Counted from the first letter of the stretch, positions 1 to 6,458 are shown. The stretch: 7,353 nucleotides of DNA from DSQQ01 sp964443075 (GCA_964443075.1 CAYUCB010000366.1:1-7353), one strand, 5' to 3'. Translations and numbers: made by a program. The notes: a model not told the origin generated them from the letters alone.

Positions 1-284
1 CGCCACTGGTCTACCAGGCTTCTGACAATATTAATATTTCCGGTAGGATCATACTGCTGCTCGTCTGTCGAAAGCCCTTTGCCCTCATCGAGGACCATTG
101 CGAACTGCTTTTGGGGTTGTTGTTTCTGCTGCCTGGGTTTAGGGATGGGCGTAATAAACTTGGCCCCTCGGCGGTGTTCAATGATCTGTTGGGTGGGTTG
201 GCCCTCATCGTCCAGTTCCCAATGGCGGGCAGGGTATTTGTAGGGAGAATTGAGGATAGGGTGATTGAAGAATTGATCATTCAT
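1..284 (-). CDS. Type III-like restriction endonuclease (BPTD_3080-type), N-terminal fragment
   Basis: This is a partial gene: it starts with ATG at 284-282 and stays open for 94 codons to the left edge. The translation begins MNDQFFNHPILNSPYKYPAR and continues with HWELDDEGQPT, a run of basic residues after FITPIPKP, and LSTDEQQYDPTGNINIVRSL. I recognise this as the conserved N-terminus of large DEAD/DEAH-helicase restriction proteins annotated as BPTD_3080 family or type III restriction subunit R. The helicase motifs and nuclease domain would lie outside the window, so activity cannot be judged. The family is expected to translocate on and cleave DNA with ATP. A GGAAAG ribosome site lies about 9 bases before the ATG. 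The start is 24 bases behind the DUF1697 stop, so it may share the hyp transcript. Another reading frame also lacks stops here, but its product is Ser/Pro-rich and resembles nothing known. Confidence 0.82.
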   Translation of the reverse strand, partial: MNDQFFNHPILNSPYKYPARHWELDDEGQPTQQIIEHRRGAKFITPIPKPRQQKQQPQKQFAMVLDEGKGLSTDEQQYDPTGNINIVRSLVDQW

Positions 285-308
285 GCTGGATTTCTTTCCT
301 TCGGTCAC

Positions 309-854
309 TTATGGCTCATGCGCCATTTGATACAAAGCCTTGACCGTTTTCCAATTTCGGGTGGTGGCCGGCATTTTTAGTTTTTTCTCAAAAAAGTTAT
401 TCGACCATTTGGTAAGGCCGTAACCGTTGGGGCAGAACAAAAATATTTCTTTGGCTCCGCTGAAGAATTCATCGGCGGCCTCGTTGGGGCTGACCAAACC
501 GCTTAATTTTGTCTCGTCCGGCGAGTTAGACAAAAACGTGACATGGAGTTTGGCCGGGTCTTCGTTTCTTTGATGGGTAAAGGGGTTGCCGGCGATAATC
601 CGTTCAAAATCGTGGCGGTCGCGAATAAAAACGGCGATGCTATAGCCAAAGGTCTGCTCGATTTGCGCTTCAATCAGGCGGGCCAGTTGGGCCGCTTCCA
701 GTTCGGTGCTCTCAAAAACAACATTGCCACTTTGGACATAGCTTCTCACGTTAGCCAACCCCAGCGACTCGTACAGACTCCGCAATTCCGCCATGCGGAT
801 CTGTTTTTGCCCGCTGACATTAATCCCCCGCAGCATTGAAATAAAGGTGTTCAT
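309..854 (-). CDS. DUF1697 domain-containing protein
   Basis: The 181-residue protein opens with MNTFISMLRGINVSGQKQIR and then has LRSLYESLGLANVRSYVQSG followed by NVVFES, the signature of the DUF1697 family, whose members are about 180 residues long. This copy therefore looks complete. The family has no established biochemical function. No signal peptide or membrane segment is visible, so it is probably cytosolic. The ATG at 854-852 lies only 3 bases after the hypD stop. Its AGGCGG ribosome site falls inside the last hypD codons, which suggests translational coupling to hypD. Nothing in the sequence links it to metal-centre assembly; it may simply have joined the operon tail. Family assignment is firm, role unknown. 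Confidence 0.9.
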   Translation of the reverse strand: MNTFISMLRGINVSGQKQIRMAELRSLYESLGLANVRSYVQSGNVVFESTELEAAQLARLIEAQIEQTFGYSIAVFIRDRHDFERIIAGNPFTHQRNEDPAKLHVTFLSNSPDETKLSGLVSPNEAADEFFSGAKEIFLFCPNGYGLTKWSNNFFEKKLKMPATTRNWKTVKALYQMAHEP

Positions 855-857
855 TTT

Positions 858-1955
858 TTAAGCCGCCTGCGCCAAGCGGCGATACCGGTAATAGGCCGCG
901 CAGGCGCCCTCGCTGGAAACCATCGTCGCCCCCAGGGGGTTCTGGGGGGTACATTCCTGGCCAAAAGCGGGGCACTGGTGCGGCTTAATCAGCCCTTGCA
1001 GCACCTCCCCGCTGTGGCACAACGGCGATTCCTGGGTGTGGATGTGGCCCACGCCAAATTTGGTTTCAGCGTCAAAATCGCGGAAGGTATCGCGCAGCTT
1101 CCAGCCGCTTTGAGGAATCTGGCCGATGCCGCGCCAGGTGCGGTCGGTGGTTTCAAACACCTGGTTAAGCAACTGTTGGGCCGGTTGGTTGCCCTCAAAG
1201 GTGACGGCGCGGGTGTAGGCGTTTTCCACCTCGGCCCGACCTTCTTCCAACTGCTTGACCGTCAACCGCAGGCCCTGCAAAATATCCAGCGGCTCAAAGC
1301 CGGTGACGACAATCGGCACGCCATACTGCCGGGCCAACGGCGGATATTGCCAGTAGCCCATCACGCTGCACACGTGTCCGGCAGCCAAAAAAGCCTGCAC
1401 CCGGTTTACGGGCGATTCAACAATGGCGGTGATGGCCGGCGGCACCAATACATGCGAAACCAGCATCGAAAAGTTGGTCAAGCCCTGCTGTTTGGCCTGA
1501 AAAACGGCCATGCCGTTGGCCGGGGCGGTGGTCTCAAAGCCAATGCCAAAAAAGACGACTTCGCGGCCGGGGTTGTCGCGGGCAATTTTCAGCGCGTCCA
1601 GCGGCGAGTAGACAATCCGCACGTCGCCGCCCTCACTCTTAACCCGAAACAAATCCTTGTCGCTGCCAGGCACGCGCAGCATGTCGCCAAAAGAGCAGAA
1701 GATAACCCCCGGTTGAACGGCGATGGCCAGGGCTTTGTCAATCAACTCCAGCGGAGTGACGCAGACCGGGCAGCCGGGGCCGTGAATTAATTCAATCTCC
1801 GGCGGTAAAAGCTGGTCAATGCCGTTGCGGATAATCGAGTGGGTTTGCCCGCCGCACACTTCCATAATGGCCCAGTGCCGGCGGGTCAACTGGTGGATGT
1901 CATCCAGCAGCCGCTTCGCCAGGTCAGGGTCGCGGAATTCATCTAAATATTTCAT
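858..1955 (-). CDS. hypD: Hydrogenase maturation protein HypD
   Basis: HypD is the iron-sulfur scaffold on which, together with HypC, the Fe(CN)2CO unit of [NiFe]-hydrogenases is assembled in the cytosol. The 365-residue product has the family's usual length and all hallmarks. EVCGGQTHS carries Cys34, and HGPGCPVCVTP carries Cys62 and Cys65, the pair expected to take part in redox and iron handling. Near the C-terminus Cys313, Cys328, Cys335 and Cys352 (in SPLCHSG, HQCPAF, QECTP and GACAAY) fit the four ligands of the 4Fe-4S cluster. The ATG at 1955-1953 has an AAGGA site 6 bases upstream and gives the expected family N-terminus, MKYLDEFRDPDLA. It follows hypC by 67 bases that contain a palindromic repeat, and its stop is 3 bases from the DUF1697 start. 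Nothing looks damaged. Confidence 0.97.
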   Translation of the reverse strand: MKYLDEFRDPDLAKRLLDDIHQLTRRHWAIMEVCGGQTHSIIRNGIDQLLPPEIELIHGPGCPVCVTPLELIDKALAIAVQPGVIFCSFGDMLRVPGSDKDLFRVKSEGGDVRIVYSPLDALKIARDNPGREVVFFGIGFETTAPANGMAVFQAKQQGLTNFSMLVSHVLVPPAITAIVESPVNRVQAFLAAGHVCSVMGYWQYPPLARQYGVPIVVTGFEPLDILQGLRLTVKQLEEGRAEVENAYTRAVTFEGNQPAQQLLNQVFETTDRTWRGIGQIPQSGWKLRDTFRDFDAETKFGVGHIHTQESPLCHSGEVLQGLIKPHQCPAFGQECTPQNPLGATMVSSEGACAAYYRYRRLAQAA

Positions 1956-1970
1956 CGGTAATCCTTGACC

Positions 1971-2015
1971 TCTCTCCTCTTGTTCTCACGCTCTGCGTGG
2001 GGACAAGAGGAGAGA
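1971..2015. repeat. Palindromic repeat between hypC and hypD
   Basis: The arms 1972-1991 and 1995-2014 pair at 18 of 20 positions around a 3-base loop, with one more pair at 1971/2015. The core TTCTCACGCTCTGCGTGGG belongs to a palindrome type (TTCCCACGC-TCT-GCGTGGGAA) that I recall as dispersed in many genomes, some with REP-associated transposases. The two mismatches are G-T pairs on the plus strand and become A-C mismatches in the hyp transcript. It fills most of the hypC-hypD gap and ends about 10 bases before the hypD ribosome site. No T-run follows in the direction of transcription, so it is not an obvious terminator. It may stabilise or process the message. Confidence 0.85.
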
Positions 2016-2022
2016 AAATTTG

Positions 2023-2277
2023 TTACTCCGGTTTCGGCCCCAATTCTTCTTCTAATACGCCCATCTCGCGGAACAAGGCCAGCGATTCTTGCGCGGCCTG
2101 CTCATCCAGTTTGCTAATGGCAAAACCCACGTGGATAATCGTATAATCGCCCAGTTCCACTTCTGGCACGTAGGCCAGACAGGCTTCTTTAATGATGCCG
2201 CCAAAATCCACCTTGCCCATGCGCAGCCCACCCGTTTCGTAAATCTCAATCACTTTTCCCGGCACACCCAGGCACAT
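2023..2277 (-). CDS. hypC: Hydrogenase maturation chaperone HypC
   Basis: HypC is a small OB-fold chaperone that works with HypD to carry the iron unit to the hydrogenase large subunit. The 84-residue product begins MCLGVPGKVIEIYE. Cys2, exposed after removal of Met1, is the essential iron-binding residue of the family, and this fixes the ATG at 2277-2275 as the start. The LGDYTIIHVGFAISKLDE block near residues 40-58 is the second family signature. A GAGAGG ribosome site at 2290-2285 lies 7 bases upstream of the ATG. The gene follows hypF by 61 bases holding a GTAGACA-type repeat and is followed by hypD, its functional partner. Length and motifs are normal. Confidence 0.97.
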   Translation of the reverse strand: MCLGVPGKVIEIYETGGLRMGKVDFGGIIKEACLAYVPEVELGDYTIIHVGFAISKLDEQAAQESLALFREMGVLEEELGPKPE

Positions 2278-2296
2278 ATTTTTACCTCTCTTTCAG

Positions 2297-2350
2297 GTAG
2301 ACAGTAGACGGTAGACAGGAAAAAACCCCGTCTACTGTCTACCGTCTACT
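2297..2350. repeat. Heptamer-repeat palindrome across the hypF stop and hypC leader
   Basis: Units of 7 bases (GTAGACA, GTAGACG, GTAGACA) run from 2297 to 2317, and their inverse (GTCTACT, GTCTACC, GTCTACT) runs from 2330 to 2350. The segments 2303-2318 and 2335-2350 form a perfect 16-bp stem around a 16-base loop. The left half sits in the hypC leader just upstream of its ribosome site. The right half runs into hypF: its last three codons (Ser-Arg-Arg) and its TAG stop are repeat sequence. In the hyp message this would be a strong intercistronic hairpin covering the hypF stop codon. Confidence 0.9.
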
Positions 2351-4915
2351 AAACCCTGCCACCACCGCTTGCCCCAGGGCCAGCCCGCCGTCGTTGGGGG
2401 GGACGAGCCGGTGGGTTAACACCTCAAAATCCTGGACGCGAAGCCGTGTGGTTATTATATCCAGTAAGGCCACGTTTTGAAAGACGCCGCCGCTCAGAGC
2501 GACGCGCCGCAGGCCGGTTTTGACTCGCAGCCAGAGGCATATCTGCTCTACCCAATCGGCCACCGCCCGGTGAAACCTGGCCGAGATAACCGGGGCAGAA
2601 ACGCCCGCCAGCACGTCGGCGGCAACGGCCCGAATGACTGGGGCGGCGTCAATTTCCAGCGGCGTGGTCAGGTCGGCGGTTTGTAAGGAGGGCCAGCCAA
2701 ACGTATATCCCCCGTCAACCTCTGCCGCTGCCATCGCCTCAAACTCAATGGCGGCTTGAGCTTCGTAGGTTACGGTTTGACGCACTCCCGCCAAAGCCGC
2801 CACCGCATCAAACAGGCGGCCCATGCTGCTGGTAGGGACGGTGTTAAAGCCGGTTTCCAACTGCCGCCGCAGCACTTTGCGTTCCGCCGGGCTGCATGCG
2901 GTCACCGGTCGAAGAGCCTCATCCCAGGCTGCGCCCGCCGCCCACAGATGCGCCAAAGCGGTGCGATAGGGCCGTTTAATGGCCGCATCGCCCCCGGGCA
3001 AAGGAATGTATTTGAGGTGGGCTGCGCGGGTAAAGGTGACGTAATTGGCCAGCAGAATTTCTCCGCCCCAAATGGCTCCATCCGAGCCGTAGCCGGTGCC
3101 ATCAAAACTCAGGCCGATGACCCGCTCCCGGCCATCCAGCCCGTTTTCGGCCATCACTGCGGCAATGTGAGCGTGATGATGTTGCACCCGGACGAGAGCG
3201 ATTGGGGTTTGGGGTTTGGGGTTTGGGGATTCAGAGATAGCTGCATTCCGTTTATTATTCACAATTGACAATTCACTACCTGTGGCCGCCACTGGTGGCA
3301 GGCCATTCACCATTCTCTCGGCCCATTGCGTAGTGAAGTAACCGGGGTGCATGTCGCAGGCAATGATTTGCGGGACAACCCGAAAGAGGGTTTGCATGTG
3401 GTTGACCGCTTTTTCAAAGGCTTGCCAGGTTTCCAGCTTTTCCATATCGCCCAGGTGTTGGCTCATAAAGGCGTAACTGTCTCTGGTCAGGCAAAAGGTA
3501 TTTTTAAGTTCGCCGCCAACGGCCAGAATGGGCGGCAGCGAAAAAGGCAGCTTGACCGGAAAAGGAGCGTATCCTCGCGAGCGGCGCAGGGGCAATTCGC
3601 GCCCCTCAAACACGCGCACCACCGAGTCGTCACATGGCACGTGAATAGCGCGGTTGTGCAGTAAAAAAGCATCGGCCAGGGGCGAGAGCCGCTGCCAGGC
3701 TTCCGCGTTGTCTGTAACGATGGGTTCTTCGGAATAGTTGCCGGAAGTCATCACCAGGGTTAAAGGTTGAAGGCTGCTTGCGCCCTGTGGGTTAAAGGTT
3801 GAAGGTTTATCCGTCGCCATTCGCTCATCCGCCATTCGCCATTCGCCATTCTCCATTCGCTCCTTCACCGGCGTGAGCAGCAAATAATGCAAGGGGCTGT
3901 ACGGCAGCATCACCCCGATGTAAGGGTTGCCGGGGGCCACCAAATGGGAGAGAGGACTGCCAGTTTTTTTCTTTAACAGCACAATGGGGCGTTCTTTGCT
4001 GGTTAAGAGTTGGCGCTCTTGGACTGAGATTTCGGCAAATTGTTCAATAGCGGTGATATCCAGGGCCATCACGGCAAAGGGTTTGTCTACCCGGCCCTTG
4101 CGCTGGCGCAGGGTTTGTAAGGCCGACTCGTTGGCCGCATCGCAGGCCAGGTGAAAACCGCCCACCCCTTTGACGGCTACAATTCCGCCCACCGCCAAAA
4201 GTTGTTGGGCCATTTGTAGGGCGGCTTCGCCGGTAGAATCCTCCAGACCTGACAGGTTTCTCAAACCTGTCAGGTCTTTGGAGAACTGAAAGGCGATTTG
4301 CGGGCCGCACTCAGGGCAGGCGTTGGGCTGGGCGTGAAAACGGCGATTGGCCGGGTCATCATATTCAGCTTGACATGCCGGGCACATGGTAAAAGCGGCC
4401 ATGGTGGTTAAAGGGCGGTCATAGGGAATATCGCGGATGAGGGTGAAACGGGGGCCGCAGTGGGTGCAGTTGATAAAGGGGTAACGATAGCGCCGGTCGG
4501 CGGGGTCGAATAATTCGCGTAGGCAATCACTACAAATGCAAATGTCGGGCGAGATGGGGGTAAAGGCGGCGGGTTGGGCCTGGGAGTGGCGAATTTCAAA
4601 GGTTAGAGATTGGAGATTAGACTGCCCATCAGATGGGCCTAGAGATTGGGTTGGGATAGGTTTGATTTTAAGGGAGTCAATGACGGCCAGGGGAGGGGTT
4701 TCGCTTTGCAGGGCGGCGATAAAGGCATCTAACTGTTCCGGGGGGCCGGTTACTTCAATTTCCACGCCGGAGGAATTGTTGAGCACCCAACCGCCCAGTT
4801 GGTAACGCACAGCCAGATTATACACAAAGGGCCTAAAACCAACCCCTTGCACAATGCCATTGATATGAATGTGGCGGCTCTCATCGTTGGGTCGCACCAT
4901 TAAATTCCGGGTCAA
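2339..4915 (-). CDS. hypF: Carbamoyltransferase HypF, enlarged by in-frame repeats
   Basis: HypF uses carbamoyl phosphate and ATP to load a carbamoyl group on the C-terminal cysteine of HypE, the source of the cyanide ligands. Domains, numbered from the TTG at 4915: acylphosphatase (about 15-85) with GVGFRPFVY and Arg28; two zinc fingers with Cys128/131, 150/153, 178/181 and 200/203; a YrdC-like domain (about 229-450) with KGVGGFHLACDA and KGRVDKPFAVM; and a Kae1-like C-terminal domain with QHHHAH at 578-583, SFDGTGYGSDG and ALSGGVFQN at 806-814. At 858 residues it is about 100 longer than usual, explained by repeat-encoded segments near 89-105, 214-224, 352-386 and 534-571, all between conserved blocks. 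The TTG overlaps the acetyltransferase stop (TTGA) but lacks a ribosome site. The ATG at 4900, with GGA 5 bases upstream, is an equally good or better start. No catalytic motif is lost, so it is probably functional. Confidence 0.96.
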   Translation of the reverse strand: MTRNLMVRPNDESRHIHINGIVQGVGFRPFVYNLAVRYQLGGWVLNNSSGVEIEVTGPPEQLDAFIAALQSETPPLAVIDSLKIKPIPTQSLGPSDGQSNLQSLTFEIRHSQAQPAAFTPISPDICICSDCLRELFDPADRRYRYPFINCTHCGPRFTLIRDIPYDRPLTTMAAFTMCPACQAEYDDPANRRFHAQPNACPECGPQIAFQFSKDLTGLRNLSGLEDSTGEAALQMAQQLLAVGGIVAVKGVGGFHLACDAANESALQTLRQRKGRVDKPFAVMALDITAIEQFAEISVQERQLLTSKERPIVLLKKKTGSPLSHLVAPGNPYIGVMLPYSPLHYLLLTPVKERMENGEWRMADERMATDKPSTFNPQGASSLQPLTLVMTSGNYSEEPIVTDNAEAWQRLSPLADAFLLHNRAIHVPCDDSVVRVFEGRELPLRRSRGYAPFPVKLPFSLPPILAVGGELKNTFCLTRDSYAFMSQHLGDMEKLETWQAFEKAVNHMQTLFRVVPQIIACDMHPGYFTTQWAERMVNGLPPVAATGSELSIVNNKRNAAISESPNPKPQTPIALVRVQHHHAHIAAVMAENGLDGRERVIGLSFDGTGYGSDGAIWGGEILLANYVTFTRAAHLKYIPLPGGDAAIKRPYRTALAHLWAAGAAWDEALRPVTACSPAERKVLRRQLETGFNTVPTSSMGRLFDAVAALAGVRQTVTYEAQAAIEFEAMAAAEVDGGYTFGWPSLQTADLTTPLEIDAAPVIRAVAADVLAGVSAPVISARFHRAVADWVEQICLWLRVKTGLRRVALSGGVFQNVALLDIITTRLRVQDFEVLTHRLVPPNDGGLALGQAVVAGFSRR
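3204..3315. repeat. Cluster of heptamer repeats inside hypF (residues about 534-571)
   Basis: Three 7-bp arrays lie side by side. At 3204-3228 the plus strand reads (GGGGTTT)3GGGG. At 3257-3277 it reads ATTCACA, ATTGACA, ATTCACT. At 3302-3315 it reads GCCATTC, ACCATTC. A short GGCCGCCAC/GTGGCAGGCC hairpin separates the last two. Together they encode the stretch from ERMVNG to NPKPQTP, a segment not expected between the CDMHPGY block and the VRVQHHHAH block of HypF. The reading frame is kept throughout. Confidence 0.85.
3757..3860. repeat. Heptamer repeats inside hypF (residues about 352-386)
   Basis: A 17-base direct repeat, GGGTTAAAGGTTGAAGG, occurs at 3757-3773 and 3789-3805; each copy itself contains GTTAAAG/GTTGAAG heptamers. 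It is followed by a GCCATTC array with 7-bp period at 3816-3860, about six units with one degenerate. In the hypF frame this gives a Met/Glu/Arg-rich stretch (ERMENGEWRMADERM) and then a Pro/Ser-rich one. It separates SPLHYLLL from LVMTSGN, which are close together in ordinary HypF YrdC-like domains. Confidence 0.88.
4245..4277. repeat. 33-bp perfect palindrome inside hypF (residues 214-224)
   Basis: AGACCTGACAGGTTT (4245-4259) and its exact complement (4263-4277) form a 15-bp stem around a CTC loop. The unit is 33 bases, exactly 11 codons, and encodes DLTGLRNLSGL in the hypF frame. It sits between the last zinc-finger pair (CPECG) and the start of the YrdC-like domain. The ACCTGACAGGT palindrome is a dispersed repeat type I recall from other environmental genomes. 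Confidence 0.92.
4601..4650. repeat. Heptamer repeat with small palindrome inside hypF (residues about 89-105)
   Basis: GGTTAGA, GATTGGA and GATTAGA (4601-4621) form a 7-bp-period array. A GCCCATC-A-GATGGGC hairpin follows at 4624-4638, then another partial unit, TAGAGATTGGG, at 4640-4650. The encoded stretch, TQSLGPSDGQSNLQSL, lies in the linker between the acylphosphatase domain and the first zinc finger. Confidence 0.75.
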
Positions 4916-5418
4916 CCGAGACTTTCGAGATCACATTCCATGAATACGACCCTTGGCTTCAACGGCTCGGGAAAATCATCGGGGGGGGTTACCTGTTTGA
5001 AGCCGCAAGCGTAATAAATCTGGTGCGCTTTTTTCATAGTGATATGGCTATCCAAGACCATTCGTTTATAGCCGGATTGGCGGGCTTCTTCAATTAAGGT
5101 TTTTACTAACTGCCAGCCAATTCCTAAACCGCGATAGGTAGGGCGCACATACATGCGCTTGAGTTCGCCAGTGGTCGCATTGTGGCTTTTAAGAGCGATA
5201 CATCCGGCTGGCTGCCCATCTTGCATGGCTAGCAGCAACCGCCCGGCCGGTGGGGCAAAAATACCCGGCAAGGCCGCCAGCTCTGCTTCCAGCCCCTGAA
5301 AGGTGGGGGCTTGATGACTGTCAACGGTCACCGTAAATGCCCAGGCGGTATATTCGCGCAAAAGGTTCTGAACATCTGCAATCTGAGTTTCCGATTTGAC
5401 TTGTGAGATAGTAAGCAA
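4912..5418 (-). CDS. GNAT family N-acetyltransferase
   Basis: The 168-residue protein has the GNAT fold signature. A beta-strand block, GELKRMYVRPTY, leads into the acetyl-CoA pyrophosphate loop RGLGIG at 96-101, followed by the helix WQLVKTLIEEARQSGY and the C-terminal YYACGFKQV motif at 135-143. It would move an acetyl group from acetyl-CoA to an amine; the substrate cannot be read from sequence. The start is TTG at 5418, one base after the hypB stop, with a good GGGGAG ribosome site reaching into the hypB end. Its TGA stop overlaps the possible TTG start of hypF. It is thus locked between hypB and hypF and co-expressed with them, yet acetylation is not a known step of hydrogenase maturation. 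It could be a passenger or could modify a Hyp protein or hydrogenase. Confidence 0.92.
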   Translation of the reverse strand: MLTISQVKSETQIADVQNLLREYTAWAFTVTVDSHQAPTFQGLEAELAALPGIFAPPAGRLLLAMQDGQPAGCIALKSHNATTGELKRMYVRPTYRGLGIGWQLVKTLIEEARQSGYKRMVLDSHITMKKAHQIYYACGFKQVTPPDDFPEPLKPRVVFMECDLESLG

Positions 5419-5419
5419 T

Positions 5420-6100
5420 TTAGTCTCCCCTTCCTCTCTGGTAAAGCGGAATACGATTGGCTCTTTCTAACAGCCAACTCACCCAGGTGTCCATTCCAGT
5501 CCCCTTGCGGCTGGAAACCACAAACAGCGGCGTGGTGGGATTAACCATTTGCAGGCCGCGCTTGAAAAACTCCAGGTCAAATTCCAAAAGTTCCAGCAGG
5601 TCGGCTTTGTTGAGAATAACCACATCGGCGCTGGCAAACATGCCGGGGTATTTGTAGGGTTTGTCGTGGCCTTCGGGGGTGCTGGCAATCACCACCGCCA
5701 GGTCGGCCCCCAGGCTAAAGTTAGCGGTACAAACCAGATTGCCCACATTTTCGATAAATAGCAGGTCAAACTGGCCCAGGGGCAGGTGAGGCAGGGCTGC
5801 TCGAATCATGGGGGCATCCAGGTGACAGTTGCCGCCGGTGTTGATTTGCACCACCGGCACGCCCCGGCTGGCGATGGTTTCGGCGTCGAGGCTGGAGGCC
5901 AGATCGCCCTCAATGACGCCGGGGCGCATCTCTGGCGGCAGCCGGTTGAGGGTGGCCAGGATGAAGCTGGTTTTACCGGCCCCTGGCGAAGCCATGAGGT
6001 TGAGGACAAACAGATGGTTGGCCTCAAACGTAGCCCTTACTTCGTCGGCTACCTGCTCATTGGCGTTAAGAATATGTTTAACTACCGGAATCGTGGTCAT
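5420..6100 (-). CDS. hypB: Hydrogenase nickel-insertion GTPase HypB
   Basis: HypB is a SIMIBI-class GTPase that, with HypA, delivers nickel to the hydrogenase large subunit. The 226-residue product shows the P-loop ASPGAGKTS at 37-45, EGDLASSLDAE at 64-74, the G-domain metal site NCHLDA with Cys92 and His93, ENVGNLVC with Cys124, and the guanine-specificity motif NKAD at 164-167. Thr125 follows Cys124 where many homologues have proline. It lacks the N-terminal CxxCGC nickel site and the His-rich stretch of some HypB proteins, so it is the short form in which nickel binds only at the dimer interface. The ATG at 6100 lies inside hypA, overlapping it by 23 bases, with only a weak GAG upstream, which suggests translational coupling. 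Confidence 0.97.
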   Translation of the reverse strand: MTTIPVVKHILNANEQVADEVRATFEANHLFVLNLMASPGAGKTSFILATLNRLPPEMRPGVIEGDLASSLDAETIASRGVPVVQINTGGNCHLDAPMIRAALPHLPLGQFDLLFIENVGNLVCTANFSLGADLAVVIASTPEGHDKPYKYPGMFASADVVILNKADLLELLEFDLEFFKRGLQMVNPTTPLFVVSSRKGTGMDTWVSWLLERANRIPLYQRGRGD

Positions 6101-6440
6101 CTATCTCAATGCTTTCTACGTAAAATTCGCGCCCCCCGGTTACCTGCAGCCGGACGCTGCCACAGGCCGGGCATTGGGGTAACAGGGGAGCGTTGGTTTC
6201 AAACCGGTGACCGCACCCCTGGCAGACGGCCACCGCCGGTTCTCGCCGAAAGCGGAGCGCCGCGCTTTCGGCGAGGGTATTCTGGCTTAAGATGTCAAAA
6301 TAAAATTGGACTGAGTCATCCACAATACTGCTCAAATCACCCACAACCAGGTCAATGGCGATGATTTTGGGGCCACCATGCTGCCGGGCTGTTTCTAAGA
6401 CTGTTTCAAGAATACCCTGGGTTACTGCCAGTTCGTGCAC
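6078..6440 (-). CDS. hypA: Hydrogenase nickel chaperone HypA
   Basis: HypA binds nickel and hands it, with HypB, to the hydrogenase precursor. The 120-residue protein begins MHELAVTQGILETVLETA. His2 is the conserved nickel ligand, and this fixes the GTG at 6440-6438 as the start although the codon is unusual and only a weak GGGA lies upstream. The zinc-binding loop has CxxC pairs at Cys73/Cys76 and Cys90/Cys93, as in the family. It is the first gene of the operon, about 150 bases after a near-consensus promoter, and its 3' end overlaps hypB by 23 bases. The long leader and weak start leave room for translational control. Length and motifs are normal. Confidence 0.96.
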   Translation of the reverse strand: MHELAVTQGILETVLETARQHGGPKIIAIDLVVGDLSSIVDDSVQFYFDILSQNTLAESAALRFRREPAVAVCQGCGHRFETNAPLLPQCPACGSVRLQVTGGREFYVESIEIDDHDSGS

Positions 6441-6458
6441 GGTTTAACGTCCCATAAA

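Noticed and set aside
11..280. Minus-strand frame of 89 codons (Ser/Pro/Asn-rich) at the left edge
   Set aside because: A different frame of the same strand starting at 284 gives the clear restriction-endonuclease N-terminus, so this one is a shadow.
978..1790. Long plus-strand open frame of 270 codons opposite hypD
   Set aside because: It is the mirror of the strongly conserved hypD frame, has no recognisable domain and no ribosome site; a shadow frame of a GC-biased gene.
2319..2334. GGGGTTTTTT on the minus strand after hypF as a terminator
   Set aside because: The T-run lies in the loop of the 16-bp palindrome and not after a stem, and hypC and hypD follow on the same strand.
3204..3860. 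CRISPR-like repeat arrays in hypF
   Set aside because: Units are 7 bases and contiguous, without spacers of constant length; they are short tandem repeats within a coding frame.
5786..6364. Plus-strand open frame of 192 codons across hypB and hypA
   Set aside because: It lies opposite two certain genes and its translation has no family features.
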